From: Allofournierella massiliensis
Lineage (GTDB): Bacteria > Bacillota > Clostridia > Oscillospirales > Ruminococcaceae
DNA: 64,000 nucleotides
Direction: 5' to 3'
Assembly (NCBI RefSeq): GCF_004345265.1
Contig: NZ_SLUM01000015.1
Coordinates: forward strand, 38,981 to 102,980
In this document: piece by piece, positions 24,141-32,904 of the stretch
How positions within the stretch are numbered: the stretch's first letter is position 1
Layout of the letters: each line of letters opens with the position of its first letter
Translations under genes and position numbers: made by a program
Notes under the pieces: generated by a model
The model's input: the letters and a program-made list of their open reading frames with translations, nothing else
Databases searched by the model: none
What the model was told of the DNA's origin: nothing

Positions 24141-25265
24141 ATGGAACTGAACACTCCTATTCTCATCACCGGCGCGGGCGGCTTCATCGGCAAAAATCTG
24201 GTGGCCACCCTGAAAACCGCCGGCTATACCGACCTGATGCTTTTTGAGCGGGACGACACCCCCGAAACGCTGGCGGACTATGCCGCCAGAGCGGGCTTTG
24301 TGTTCCATCTGGCGGGCATCAACCGCCCCAAGGACCCCAGCGAGTTCTACGCGGGCAATGCGGGCCTGACCGATACCCTGCTCGCCCTGCTGGACAAAGC
24401 GGGCAACAAGGCCCCGGTGCTGGTGACCTCCAGCACCCAGGCCGCGCTGGACAACGACTACGGCAAAAGCAAGGCCCAGGCCGAACAGGCCATCTTCGCC
24501 CATGGCCAGACCACCGGCGCGCCGGTGTATGTGTTCCGGCTGCCGGGCGTATTCGGCAAGTGGTGCCGCCCCAACTACAACAGCGTGGTGGCCACCTTCT
24601 GCCACAATTCCGCCAATGGCCTGCCCCTCTCGGTGCGGGATCCGGAATACCGGCTGCCGCTGGTGTACATCGACGACGTGGTGGCCAGCTTTGTGGCCGC
24701 GCTGGACGGCAACTGCACCCGGGAGGGCGACTACTGTGTGGTTCCGGTGGTGCATGAGACCACGCTGGGCCATCTGGCCGAGACCATCGAGGGCTTTGCC
24801 AGAAACCGCGAAACGCTGGACGTGCCGGATCAGACCCCCGGCAGCCTGGAGCAGAAGCTCTACTCCACCTGGCTTTCCTACCTGCCCGCGGACCGGTTCT
24901 CCTACCCGCTGAACATGCACTGCGACAACCGGGGCAGCTTCACGGAATTTCTGCACACCCCGGCCCACGGTCAGGTGAGCATCAATATTTCCAGGCCCGG
25001 CATCGTGAAGGGCAACCACTGGCATCATTCCAAGAACGAGAAATTTCTGGTGGTAAAGGGCACCGGCGTCATCCGTTTCCGTGCGCTGGACAGCACCGAA
25101 GTGATTGAATACCACGTCTCCGGCGACAAGCTGGAGGTGGTGGATATTCCCACCGGCTACACCCACAACATCGAGAATGTGGGCGAGGACGATATGGTCA
25201 CCGTGATGTGGGCAAATGAGGTATTTGACCCCGACCACCCGGACACCTTCTTCCTGCCTGTATAA
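24141..25265 (+). CDS. capF: bifunctional CapF (3-epimerase cupin and 4-reductase), second step to UDP-L-FucNAc
   Basis: The N-terminal two thirds is an SDR reductase (GAGGFIGKN at about residues 11-19, a VTSSTQAALDNDYGKSK active-site region). The C-terminal third (about 255-374) is a metal cupin of the RmlC-like fold with GNHWHHSKNEKFLVVKG supplying His ligands, and a GYTHNIENVG strand. This order and the 374-aa length match CapF/FnlB/WbjC, which epimerises C3 and then reduces C4 to give UDP-6-deoxy-L-TalNAc. The ATG follows AAAGGGAG, 21 bp after capE. Confidence 0.93.
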   Translation: MELNTPILITGAGGFIGKNLVATLKTAGYTDLMLFERDDTPETLADYAARAGFVFHLAGINRPKDPSEFYAGNAGLTDTLLALLDKAGNKAPVLVTSSTQAALDNDYGKSKAQAEQAIFAHGQTTGAPVYVFRLPGVFGKWCRPNYNSVVATFCHNSANGLPLSVRDPEYRLPLVYIDDVVASFVAALDGNCTREGDYCVVPVVHETTLGHLAETIEGFARNRETLDVPDQTPGSLEQKLYSTWLSYLPADRFSYPLNMHCDNRGSFTEFLHTPAHGQVSINISRPGIVKGNHWHHSKNEKFLVVKGTGVIRFRALDSTEVIEYHVSGDKLEVVDIPTGYTHNIENVGEDDMVTVMWANEVFDPDHPDTFFLPV

Positions 25266-25330
25266 TTTTTTCCGGCAACCCGCGGCCTGCACAAGGCGCG
25301 GGGCTTGCCTTGTATAAGGAGATCGTTTTC

Positions 25331-26470
25331 ATGAGCAAATTGAAACTGATGACCATCGTGGGCACCCGGCCGGAGATCATCCGCCTTGCCGCCGTGATCA
25401 AAAAATGCGACAAATACTTCGACCAGATTCTGGTGCACACCGGCCAGAACTACGACTATACCCTGAACGGCATCTTCTTTGAGGATCTGGGCCTGCGTGC
25501 GCCAGACCACTACCTGAACGCGGTGGGCGAGGATCTGGGCGAGACCATCGGCAACATCATCGCCAAGAGCTACAAGCTGATGGTGGAGCTGAAACCGGAC
25601 GCCCTGCTGATTCTGGGCGACACCAACAGCTGCCTGTCCGCCATTTCCGCCAAGCGGCTGCACATTCCCATCTTCCACATGGAAGCGGGCAACCGGTGCT
25701 TCGACGAGTGCCTGCCCGAGGAGACCAACCGCCGCATCGTGGACCACATCGCGGACGTGAACCTGTGCTACTCCGAGCATGCCCGCCGCTACCTGAACGC
25801 CGAGGGCACCGCCAAAGAGCGCACCTATGTGACCGGCAGTCCCATGGCCGAGGTTCTGCGTGCCAATCTGGAGCAGATCGAGGCCTCCAATGTGCTGGAG
25901 CGGCTGGGTCTGGAGCCCAAAAAGTACATGCTGCTCAGCGCCCACCGGGAGGAGAACATCGACACCGAGAAAAACTTCGTGGCCCTGTTCACTTCCATCA
26001 ACGCGCTGGCGGAGAAATACAACATGCCCATTCTCTACTCCTGCCATCCCCGCAGCCGCAAGCGGCTGGAGGCCATGGGCTTTGAGCTGGATGAGCGGGT
26101 GCGGCTGCACGAGCCTCTGGGTTTCCACGATTACAACCACCTGCAGATGAACGCCTACTGCGTGGTGAGCGATTCCGGCACCCTGCCCGAGGAATCCAGC
26201 TTCTTCACCAGCATCGGCAAGCCCTTCCCGGCGGTGTGCATCCGCACTTCCACCGAGCGCCCCGAAGCGCTGGACAAGGGCTGCTTCATTCTGGCGGGCA
26301 TCACCGCCGGCGGTGTGGAGCAGGCGGTGGAAACCGCCGTGGCCATGAACGACAATGGCGACATCGGCATTCCCGTGCCCAACTATGTGGAGGATGTGTC
26401 CACCAAGGTGGTCAAGATCATCCAGAGCTATGTGGGCGTGGTCAACAAGATGGTGTGGCGCAAGTACTAA
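25331..26470 (+). CDS. capG: UDP-L-TalNAc/UDP-GlcNAc-type C2 epimerase, last step to UDP-L-FucNAc
   Basis: Non-hydrolysing C2 epimerase of the WecB/CapG/FnlC/WbjD group, 379 aa. Motifs include VGTRPEIIRLA at the N-terminus, LILGDTNSCLSA, HMEAGNRCFDECLPEETNRRI in the middle (catalytic acids), LSAHREENID and SDSGTLPEESSF for UDP binding. The start is the ATG at 25331 behind AAGGAG; a longer frame begins within an intercistronic hairpin at about 25272-25310. Together with capE and capF it completes UDP-N-acetyl-L-fucosamine synthesis, as in Staphylococcus aureus type 5/8 capsule. Confidence 0.92.
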   Translation: MSKLKLMTIVGTRPEIIRLAAVIKKCDKYFDQILVHTGQNYDYTLNGIFFEDLGLRAPDHYLNAVGEDLGETIGNIIAKSYKLMVELKPDALLILGDTNSCLSAISAKRLHIPIFHMEAGNRCFDECLPEETNRRIVDHIADVNLCYSEHARRYLNAEGTAKERTYVTGSPMAEVLRANLEQIEASNVLERLGLEPKKYMLLSAHREENIDTEKNFVALFTSINALAEKYNMPILYSCHPRSRKRLEAMGFELDERVRLHEPLGFHDYNHLQMNAYCVVSDSGTLPEESSFFTSIGKPFPAVCIRTSTERPEALDKGCFILAGITAGGVEQAVETAVAMNDNGDIGIPVPNYVEDVSTKVVKIIQSYVGVVNKMVWRKY

Positions 26471-26498
26471 GCCGCCCCGAAACAGGAGCGTTGACACT

Positions 26499-27731
26499 GT
26501 GAAACGAATTTTAGTGGTGAGCCAGCACTTCTGGCCGGAGTCCTTCCGCATCAACGACATTGTGGAGGGCTTTGTGGAGGACGGGCTGGAAGTGGATGTG
26601 CTGTGCGGCCTGCCCAACTACCCCAGGGGCGAGTGGTTTTCCGGCTACAGATACACCGGTCCCCGCCGGGAGAATTACAAAGGCGCCCGGGTGTTCCGGG
26701 CCGGGGAAATTCCCCGCAAGGGCAATTCCGGGGCCATGATCTTTTTGAATTACGTGAGCTGGCCCTTTTTCGCTTTGTTCAGCCTGTGGCGGCTGAAGGG
26801 CCCCTACGACGCTGTGCTCTGCTACAACACCAGCCCGGTGCTGATGAACTTCCCGGCCATTGTGTATGCAAAACTGCACCGCATCCCCTTCACCAGCTAT
26901 GTGCTGGACATCTGGCCGGAAAACCTGTACAGCGTGCTGCCGGTGCAGAATGGTTTTCTGCGCCGCATCGCCAGCGCGGTGAGCGACTGGCACTACAAGC
27001 GGGCGGACAGGCTGATTGCCATGAGCCTCTCGCTGAAAAAGCGGCTGATGGAGCGCACCGGAAAACCCGCGGACCGGGTGGCGGTAATCCCCCAGCACTG
27101 CGAGGATTTTTATGCCGTTCCCCAGCCGGACAAGGAACTGGCAGAGCGGTATGCGGGCCGGTTCAATCTGGTGTTCACCGGCAATTTCAGCCCGGCCCAG
27201 AGCCTGGACACGGTGATCAAAGCCGCGGTGAAGGCCCGCAGCATGGGCGCGGAAAACCTGCGGCTTCTGATGGTGGGCGACGGCATGAGCCGGAATGCGC
27301 TGGAAGCGCTGGTGGACGAGCTGAACGCCCGGGACACGGTGGTGTTCACCGGCAGCGTGCCGCCTGCGGATGTGCCCCGCTACACCACACTGGCCCACGG
27401 ACTTGTGGCTTCTCTCAGCGCCAGCCCGGATCTGGGCATGACGGTGCCCGCCAAGATCGCCAGCTATATGGCGGCGGCAAAGCCGCTACTTGCCGGCATG
27501 GACGGCGAGGGCGCACGGGCGGTGGAGGCCGCCGGGTGCGGCTTTGCCAGCCCGGCCGAGGATTCGGACGCACTGGCAAAAAACATGCTGGCTCTGTATC
27601 AGACCGGTGAGGCTGAGCGGGCCGCTCTCGGTCAAAAGGCCTTTGCCTGGTACCAAACCAACTACCGCCGCCGGGCGGTGCTGGATCAGCTGGAAGATTT
27701 TTTGCTTCCAACCGAAAAAACAAACGTTTGA
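26499..27731 (+). CDS. WbuB-like family 4 glycosyltransferase (probable FucNAc transferase)
   Basis: GT-B retaining glycosyltransferase of 410 aa. The N-terminus (ILVVSQHFWPESFRIND, then GLPNYPRGEWFSGY) is close to the WbuB pattern, enzymes that accompany fnlABC and transfer L-FucNAc to a lipid-linked sugar. The C-terminal domain has the donor-binding SLSASPDLGMTVPAKIASYM with the E/D-x7-E type region and a GDGMSRNALE strand. The start is a GTG at 26499 with AGGAG about 11 bases upstream; the longer frame overlaps capG. The acceptor sugar is inferred from neighbours only. Confidence 0.8.
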   Translation: MKRILVVSQHFWPESFRINDIVEGFVEDGLEVDVLCGLPNYPRGEWFSGYRYTGPRRENYKGARVFRAGEIPRKGNSGAMIFLNYVSWPFFALFSLWRLKGPYDAVLCYNTSPVLMNFPAIVYAKLHRIPFTSYVLDIWPENLYSVLPVQNGFLRRIASAVSDWHYKRADRLIAMSLSLKKRLMERTGKPADRVAVIPQHCEDFYAVPQPDKELAERYAGRFNLVFTGNFSPAQSLDTVIKAAVKARSMGAENLRLLMVGDGMSRNALEALVDELNARDTVVFTGSVPPADVPRYTTLAHGLVASLSASPDLGMTVPAKIASYMAAAKPLLAGMDGEGARAVEAAGCGFASPAEDSDALAKNMLALYQTGEAERAALGQKAFAWYQTNYRRRAVLDQLEDFLLPTEKTNV

Positions 27732-27741
27732 GGTGAATCCC

Positions 27742-28452
27742 TTGAAGGTACTCGTGATCATTCCCTGCTACAACGAGTCGGAGAACATCTGCCGGGTGGT
27801 GCAGCGGCTGAAGGCCACCTGCCCGGATGTGGACTATCTGGTGGTGAACGACTGCTCCACCGACGACAGTGCCCGCATCCTGCGGGAAAACGGCTACAAC
27901 TATCTGGATCTGCCGTTGAATCTGGGCATCGGCGGCGGTGTGCAGAGCGGTTATCTGTACGCCACTGCCCACGATTATGACATCACCGTTCAGATGGACG
28001 GCGACGGCCAGCACGACCCCCAATATCTTTACGATGTGATCCGCCCGGTGGCCGAAGGCAGGCTGGATATGTGCATCGGCAGCCGCTTCATCAAAAAAGA
28101 GGGCTTCCAGACCAGCTTCATGCGGCGGGTGGGCATCCGCTTTTTAAGCTTCATGATCCGGATTCTCACCGGCCAGCGGGTGCTGGACGTGACCAGCGGC
28201 TACCGGGCCTGCGGCAAGCGGATGACGGCCCTGTTCGCGCAGCACTACGCCCAGGATTACCCGGAGCCGGAGGCCATTGTAACGGCCATCTGCAACGGCT
28301 ACAAGGTGGGCGAGGTGCCGGTGGTCATGGAGGAACGCCAGGGCGGCGTATCGTCCATCCGGGCCTTCAAGAGCGTGTATTACATGATCAAGGTCAGCCT
28401 GGCGCTCATCATCCACCGGCTGAGTGCCATTCAAAAAGGAGGAAAAGGATGA
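27742..28452 (+). CDS. family 2 glycosyltransferase, DPM1/PgaC-like (236 aa)
   Basis: Single GT-A domain. MKVLVIIPCYNESENI begins the nucleotide-binding fold. VNDCSTDDSA gives the UDP-binding Asp, and QMDGDGQHDP is the DXD metal motif. After the catalytic domain an SIRAFKSVYYMIKV helix resembles the dolichyl/undecaprenyl-phosphate sugar synthase tail. I use the TTG at 27742, six bases after GAGGTG; a GTG three codons earlier is possible. Its stop overlaps the ATG of the DUF2304 gene (ATGA), a pairing often seen in polysaccharide loci. Confidence 0.82.
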   Translation: MKVLVIIPCYNESENICRVVQRLKATCPDVDYLVVNDCSTDDSARILRENGYNYLDLPLNLGIGGGVQSGYLYATAHDYDITVQMDGDGQHDPQYLYDVIRPVAEGRLDMCIGSRFIKKEGFQTSFMRRVGIRFLSFMIRILTGQRVLDVTSGYRACGKRMTALFAQHYAQDYPEPEAIVTAICNGYKVGEVPVVMEERQGGVSSIRAFKSVYYMIKVSLALIIHRLSAIQKGGKG

Positions 28453-28817
28453 GCCCGGTATTCCAAGGCCTGCTTTTGGTGGGCGATCTTGTATTCTTGA
28501 TTCTCATCTTTGTGATGGTGAAAAACGGCCGGCTCAGTGTGCGGTTCAGCCTGCCCTGGCTGGGGCTGGGCGCCGGCATGCTGGTGCTGGCTGTATGGCC
28601 GGAGGTGGCCAAGATCCTGCGCAGCCTTGTGCAGGTGGAAGTGGTCTCCAACATGGTGTTCATCATGCTGTTCTGCTTCGTTCTGCTGGTGCTGCTCATC
28701 CTGTGCGCGGTGGTCAGCGAATACAACGAGCGGCTCAAGCGCCTGACCCAGGTAAACGCCATGCTGGAACACCGGGTGCGCCAGCTGGAGGAGCAGCTGC
28801 ATCGCACCGACCGGTAA
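28449..28817 (+). CDS. DUF2304 membrane protein (122 aa)
   Basis: Three hydrophobic segments (about residues 5-22, 32-50 and 66-88) are followed by a charged coiled coil ending EHRVRQLEEQLHRTDR. This is the layout of DUF2304 proteins, which are regularly coded next to a GT2 glycosyltransferase as here (4-bp overlap). A likely role is membrane anchoring or support of the partner transferase, but no activity has been assigned to the family. The ATG follows GGAGG with good spacing. Confidence 0.82.
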   Translation: MSPVFQGLLLVGDLVFLILIFVMVKNGRLSVRFSLPWLGLGAGMLVLAVWPEVAKILRSLVQVEVVSNMVFIMLFCFVLLVLLILCAVVSEYNERLKRLTQVNAMLEHRVRQLEEQLHRTDR

Positions 28818-28933
28818 CAAACGGCCGAGTTTTGCGTCTGTTCGTTCAAAACGGCCCCGGCCGCGGTGCGGGGTATATAAATGCTGTTTGCGGCAGCGAA
28901 CCTGAATTTCCAACCACAGTGTGAGGTGTGTGC

Positions 28934-30409
28934 ATGGATTTTAACACATTGGTCTTTCTGGGCTTTTTTGCGGGCGTGGCGGTGCTCACCTACTGCGTGC
29001 CCCGTGCCGCAAAGCCTTATCTGTGGCTGCTCGCCAGCTACGCCTTTTATCTTTACAAGCCGGAAAACGCCCGGCTGGTGTTCATTCTGATCAGCGTTAC
29101 GGTGGTGACCTGGGTATGCGCCCTTGCCATGGACAGCGTCCCCCAGCAGGCCACGAGGCGGCTGTTTCTGGTGGTCTCGCTTGCAGTGTGCTGCGGGTTT
29201 CTGTTCTTCTTCAAGTACTTCAACTTCTTCGGCGAGCTGCTGGGCGGTATCATGGGCCTGTTCGGCGGAAAAGCGCCCCATCTGGATCTGATTGCTCCGC
29301 TGGGGCTTTCCTACTTCACCTTCCAGAGCCTTGGCTATGTGATCGATGTGTATCTGCACCAGACCAAAGCCGAGCGCAACCCGCTGAAGTACGCGCTGTT
29401 TGTGAGCTTTTTTCCCTGCATCTTCACCGGCCCCATCGAGCGTAAGGATCACCTGATGGCCCAGTTTGAGCATCCCCGCCGGTTCGATTACGACCGGATC
29501 GCGGGCGGTTTGTTCCGGGTGCTGTGGGGCTATGTGAAAAAGATGGTCATTGCCGACAACATCGGCGTGTTTGTACGGGCGGTATACTCCGCGCCGGACC
29601 AGCACACCGGCCCTTACCTGCTGGCGGCAAGCCTTCTGTTCAGCTATCAGATCTACATGGATTTCTCCGGCTGCTGCGACATTGCCATCGGCGCGGCCCG
29701 GATGCTGGGCTTTGATCTGCTGGAAAACTTCAACCGGCCCTTTGCCGCCAAGACCTACACCGAGCTGTGGAACCGGTGGCACATGAGCCTGACCAACTGG
29801 TTCAAGGATTACATCTTCACCCCCCTCTCCTTCTACAACCGGGGCGCGGAAGGCTTCCTGGGCAAGCTTCAGGGCTGGTTCAACATCTTCATCATCTTCC
29901 CCATCAGCGGCCTGTGGCACGGCGCCAGTCTCGGCTATGTGATCTGGGGCATTCTGAACGGCCTGTTTATGGTGGTGGGCAAGGCCACCGCCAAAAAGCG
30001 CCGCAAATGGGCCAAGAAAAACCCGCTGTACAAGGTTCCCCATCTGCAGGGAATCTGGCAGCGGTGCTGCGTGTATCTGCTGTTCACTGCCTGCATCGTG
30101 TTCTTTGCCGCCGATCTTTACGGTGGGCAGGCTGGCGCAGTGTTCACCGGCCTGTTTGCAGGCTGGGGCCAGGCCGGCCCCGCCCAGCTGGCAGCCGGCT
30201 TTGCCAAGCTGGGTCTGGGCGGCGGAACCCTGCTCATGCTGGTTGGCAGCAGCCTTGTGGTGGAGCTGATCGAGGCCCGCGGCCCGGTGGCTCAGTGGAT
30301 TCGCACCCAGCGGGCCTTCGTGCGCTGGCCGCTGTACTACGGGCTGTGCCTGCTGCTTTTGTTCTTCGGCGCGTTCGGCCAGTCGGCCTATATCTATCAG
30401 CAATTTTAA
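28934..30409 (+). CDS. MBOAT family O-acyltransferase (AlgI-like, 491 aa)
   Basis: Polytopic membrane O-acyltransferase related to AlgI, DltB and PatA, which carry acetyl or other acyl groups across the membrane onto polysaccharide. MBOAT landmarks are present: PLGLSYFTFQSLGYVID, PCIFTGPIERKD, ELWNRWHMSLTNWFKDYIF and GLWHGASLGYVIWG, the last with the invariant active-site His. About ten TM segments. The ATG follows AGGTG; an in-frame GTG lies two codons earlier. The next gene encodes an SGNH partner, so the pair probably acylates the FucNAc glycan outside the cell. Confidence 0.9.
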   Translation: MDFNTLVFLGFFAGVAVLTYCVPRAAKPYLWLLASYAFYLYKPENARLVFILISVTVVTWVCALAMDSVPQQATRRLFLVVSLAVCCGFLFFFKYFNFFGELLGGIMGLFGGKAPHLDLIAPLGLSYFTFQSLGYVIDVYLHQTKAERNPLKYALFVSFFPCIFTGPIERKDHLMAQFEHPRRFDYDRIAGGLFRVLWGYVKKMVIADNIGVFVRAVYSAPDQHTGPYLLAASLLFSYQIYMDFSGCCDIAIGAARMLGFDLLENFNRPFAAKTYTELWNRWHMSLTNWFKDYIFTPLSFYNRGAEGFLGKLQGWFNIFIIFPISGLWHGASLGYVIWGILNGLFMVVGKATAKKRRKWAKKNPLYKVPHLQGIWQRCCVYLLFTACIVFFAADLYGGQAGAVFTGLFAGWGQAGPAQLAAGFAKLGLGGGTLLMLVGSSLVVELIEARGPVAQWIRTQRAFVRWPLYYGLCLLLLFFGAFGQSAYIYQQF

Positions 30410-30424
30410 GGAGGTGCGGCGATC

Positions 30425-31747
30425 TTGACCAGTCAACCAAAGCGCAAAAAGAAGCGCAATTTCGTCCGCACCCTTCTGTACCGTTTCTTCACCGGGCTGG
30501 AAATCCTGATCAAATTCTGCTTTTTCATCCCCATTCTTCTGTTCATGGTCTGGTTCAGCCATAAGGTGGACATCAGCGGCCTGTTTCAGGGCGAGCTGGC
30601 CCCCCGCGAGGTGGCCAACATGCTGCTGGCAGGCGAGACGGTATCCAACTACGACAAGATGGATGAACGGGCGGTGCTGGAAGTCTATGTACAGAATCTG
30701 CCCGAGGATCAGGTGCCGGATACCATCGCTCTGGGCTCCAGCCGGGTGCTGCAGCTGCGGCAGGAGCTGGTGGGCGGCAGCTTTTTCAACATGGGCCTGA
30801 GCGGCGCCTCTTCCATGGATATCATGAACTGCTTCTACCTGCTGGACAAGGCGGGCAAGCTGCCCAAAAACCTGATCATTGAGGTGGATCCCTGGCTCTT
30901 CAACGGAGACAGCGCCGCCGACCTGAACAAAAAGGCGGACACCGAGCTGTTCAGTGAATTTTTGCAGAAGGCACTGGGCCTTACCAGCGATTACGAGGAA
31001 CCGGATCAGCTGGCCCTCTGGAAGGCGCTGATCGACCCGGCCTACTTCCAGGGCAATGTGAAATACGCCTTGAAGCAGCGCGCCACCGGTGAGGCCACCA
31101 CCGAGGACGGCGAGAGCATTCCCTTCCAGCCGGTGAGCGGCGATCTGGATTCACTGGACAACAACGTGAAGGAGCCGGACGGCAGCGTGCTGTATCAGGC
31201 GGATTTCCGCAACTGGGATTACGATCAGGTGATGGCCGAGGTGCTGGATCAGGCGGGCACCCTGAACGGTCTGCACGGCTTCTCCCAGATGGACCCCTAC
31301 TGGACGGATCTGTTCGAGCGCTTCGTCAGCTATGTGCAGAGCAAGGACGTGAACGTGGTGTTCCTGCTTACCCCTTACCACCCCTTCATCATCAAGCATG
31401 TGTACAACAACCCGCAGGGTTTTGAAGGCTTCTTTGAGGTGGAGCCCTGGCTGCGCAGCTTCGCCCAGGAGCATAATATCCCCCTCTACGGCAGCTACCA
31501 TGCCAGCCGGATCGGTGTGCCGGAAAGCCTGTTCTACGACGGACTGCACTGCAAACCGGAGGCACTCAAGCTCTACTTCCCCTGCATCGAGGCCGCGCTG
31601 CAGGGCCTGCAAACCTCCTACGAGACCCAGTACCTGGAAACCTACGGTGCAGACAATGCGGATCTGGTAACCAATGCGCTGGTGGGCTCCACCGCAGATT
31701 GCCTTGTGGTGGACGAGGAATGGTTCGCCCAGGCCAGTGCCGCATGA
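30425..31747 (+). CDS. membrane-anchored SGNH-like acyl-transfer partner of the MBOAT (440 aa)
   Basis: One N-terminal TM (about residues 27-48) after a very basic start, then a large extracytoplasmic domain. IALGSSRVLQL (about residues 101-111) carries the nucleophile Ser of the SGNH fold, NMGLSGASSMD the Gly/Asn block, and FYDGLHCKPEA near the end the Asp-x-x-His pair. The order resembles DltD, AlgJ and AlgX, which finish acyl transfer begun by an MBOAT. The start is TTG behind AAGGAGG, 15 bp after the MBOAT stop. Last gene of the operon, followed by a strong terminator. The acyl group and acceptor are unknown. Confidence 0.78.
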   Translation: MTSQPKRKKKRNFVRTLLYRFFTGLEILIKFCFFIPILLFMVWFSHKVDISGLFQGELAPREVANMLLAGETVSNYDKMDERAVLEVYVQNLPEDQVPDTIALGSSRVLQLRQELVGGSFFNMGLSGASSMDIMNCFYLLDKAGKLPKNLIIEVDPWLFNGDSAADLNKKADTELFSEFLQKALGLTSDYEEPDQLALWKALIDPAYFQGNVKYALKQRATGEATTEDGESIPFQPVSGDLDSLDNNVKEPDGSVLYQADFRNWDYDQVMAEVLDQAGTLNGLHGFSQMDPYWTDLFERFVSYVQSKDVNVVFLLTPYHPFIIKHVYNNPQGFEGFFEVEPWLRSFAQEHNIPLYGSYHASRIGVPESLFYDGLHCKPEALKLYFPCIEAALQGLQTSYETQYLETYGADNADLVTNALVGSTADCLVVDEEWFAQASAA

Positions 31748-31769
31748 TTTTTCTTTCTTGCACACAAAC

Positions 31770-31819
31770 AGCCCGCCCCGGGTGCGATTGATTTCGCACC
31801 CGGGGCGGGCTTTCTTTTT
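31770..31819. terminator. bidirectional terminator between the glycan and siderophore operons
   Basis: An 18-bp perfect stem (AGCCCGCCCCGGGTGCGA and its complement) around a TTGATT loop, followed by TTTCTTTTT on the plus strand and with A-rich sequence on the other side. It serves both convergent operons. Confidence 0.9.
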
Positions 31820-31829
31820 ATGCTTTTGC

Positions 31830-32855
31830 TCAGGCATTCACACCAAGGCCGGTTTCCAGGTCGCTCAGCATCCGGTCCAGTGCGGTAACACCGCCCTCGG
31901 CGGTGTACCACACCGCCGGGCTTGCCAGATGGATCACATGGCCATTCTGCGCCGCCTGGGTCTTGTTCACCAGCTCATTGTCCATAATCTCCTGAGCCAG
32001 CTTCGCACCGTCGGTACCGATGGCAGCATCCCGATCCATCACAAAAATGTACTGGGGATCCTTCTCCACCAGGAACTCAAAGGAAGCCTCGTTGCCGTGG
32101 GTGGAGGTATCGATGGCCGCATCCACCCCCACATTCTCAAAGCCGATTTCCCGCCCGATGATGGAGCAGCGGCCGTCGTTGCCCAGCACGTTATAGCTGC
32201 CGCTGGTCACCATGCCCACAATGGCGGTTTTCCCTTCCGCGAAGACCCGCAGCGCCTCGATCCGGGCATCAAATCCGGTCATCAGCTGCCCGGCCTGCTC
32301 CTGTCGGCCGAAGATGGATGCAATGGTCTCGGTATTTTTGCGCACGCTTTCCACCACGCCCAGCTCGGTATCCGTGGAAAGATACACCACCGGCGCAATC
32401 TCGCTCAGTGCATCATAGGAGGAGGCCAGCCGGCCGCCGATAAAGATCACATCCGGCTCGCAGGCCATCACCGCTTCCAGATCCGCCTCCTTGATGGTGC
32501 CCAGATTGGCCACTGCCTCGTCGGTCACATAGCTCTGCAGATAGTCCAGGCTGGTGTCGGCGCTGCCCACCACCCGGTCACCCAGATCCAGTGCATCCAG
32601 AATATCCAGGCTGGCCATGTCCAGCACCGCCACCCGCTGAGGGTCGTAGGGTACGGTGAGTTCCACCGTCTGCTTGCTGCCGTTCAGGCTCTGGATGGTC
32701 ACCTCCTGCTGCACAGCCTCGGATCCGGATGCAGCGGAAGCCGTGCTTTCGCTTTTGGGGGATGTCATGGCGGCAAGATCCGCCGCAATGCCGCCGCAGG
32801 CGGTCATGGAAATGGCCAACAGCCCGGCCAGGGCCAGAGAAAGATATTTTTTCAT
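31830..32855 (-). CDS. siderophore ABC transporter substrate-binding lipoprotein (YclQ/FatB-like)
   Basis: Lipoprotein signal with Cys20 (LLAISMTAC), a Ser/Ala-rich linker, then a class III binding protein fold of the FatB/CeuE/YclQ type: ELTVPYDPQRVAVLDMASLDIL, PDVIFIGGRLASSYD and VMDRDAAIG, with the rigid central helix. It captures iron-chelate complexes outside the membrane. The order permease, permease, ATPase, binding protein is that of Bacillus yclNOPQ (petrobactin). The chelate is not identifiable here. The ATG follows AAGGAG. The gene ends 10 bp from the shared terminator. Confidence 0.85.
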   Translation of the reverse strand: MKKYLSLALAGLLAISMTACGGIAADLAAMTSPKSESTASAASGSEAVQQEVTIQSLNGSKQTVELTVPYDPQRVAVLDMASLDILDALDLGDRVVGSADTSLDYLQSYVTDEAVANLGTIKEADLEAVMACEPDVIFIGGRLASSYDALSEIAPVVYLSTDTELGVVESVRKNTETIASIFGRQEQAGQLMTGFDARIEALRVFAEGKTAIVGMVTSGSYNVLGNDGRCSIIGREIGFENVGVDAAIDTSTHGNEASFEFLVEKDPQYIFVMDRDAAIGTDGAKLAQEIMDNELVNKTQAAQNGHVIHLASPAVWYTAEGGVTALDRMLSDLETGLGVNA

Positions 32856-32904
32856 GGGGAACTTCTCCTTTGAATGAATCTTTTGTCTTAAAAAAACAAC
32901 GCGG

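Noticed and set aside
22998..25292. 764-aa ORF on the minus strand
   Set aside because: Antisense to capE and capF, both of which are certain. Composition is typical of a shadow frame.
28409..30562. 717-aa ORF on the minus strand
   Set aside because: Antisense to the DUF2304 and MBOAT genes and lacks any recognisable domain or site.
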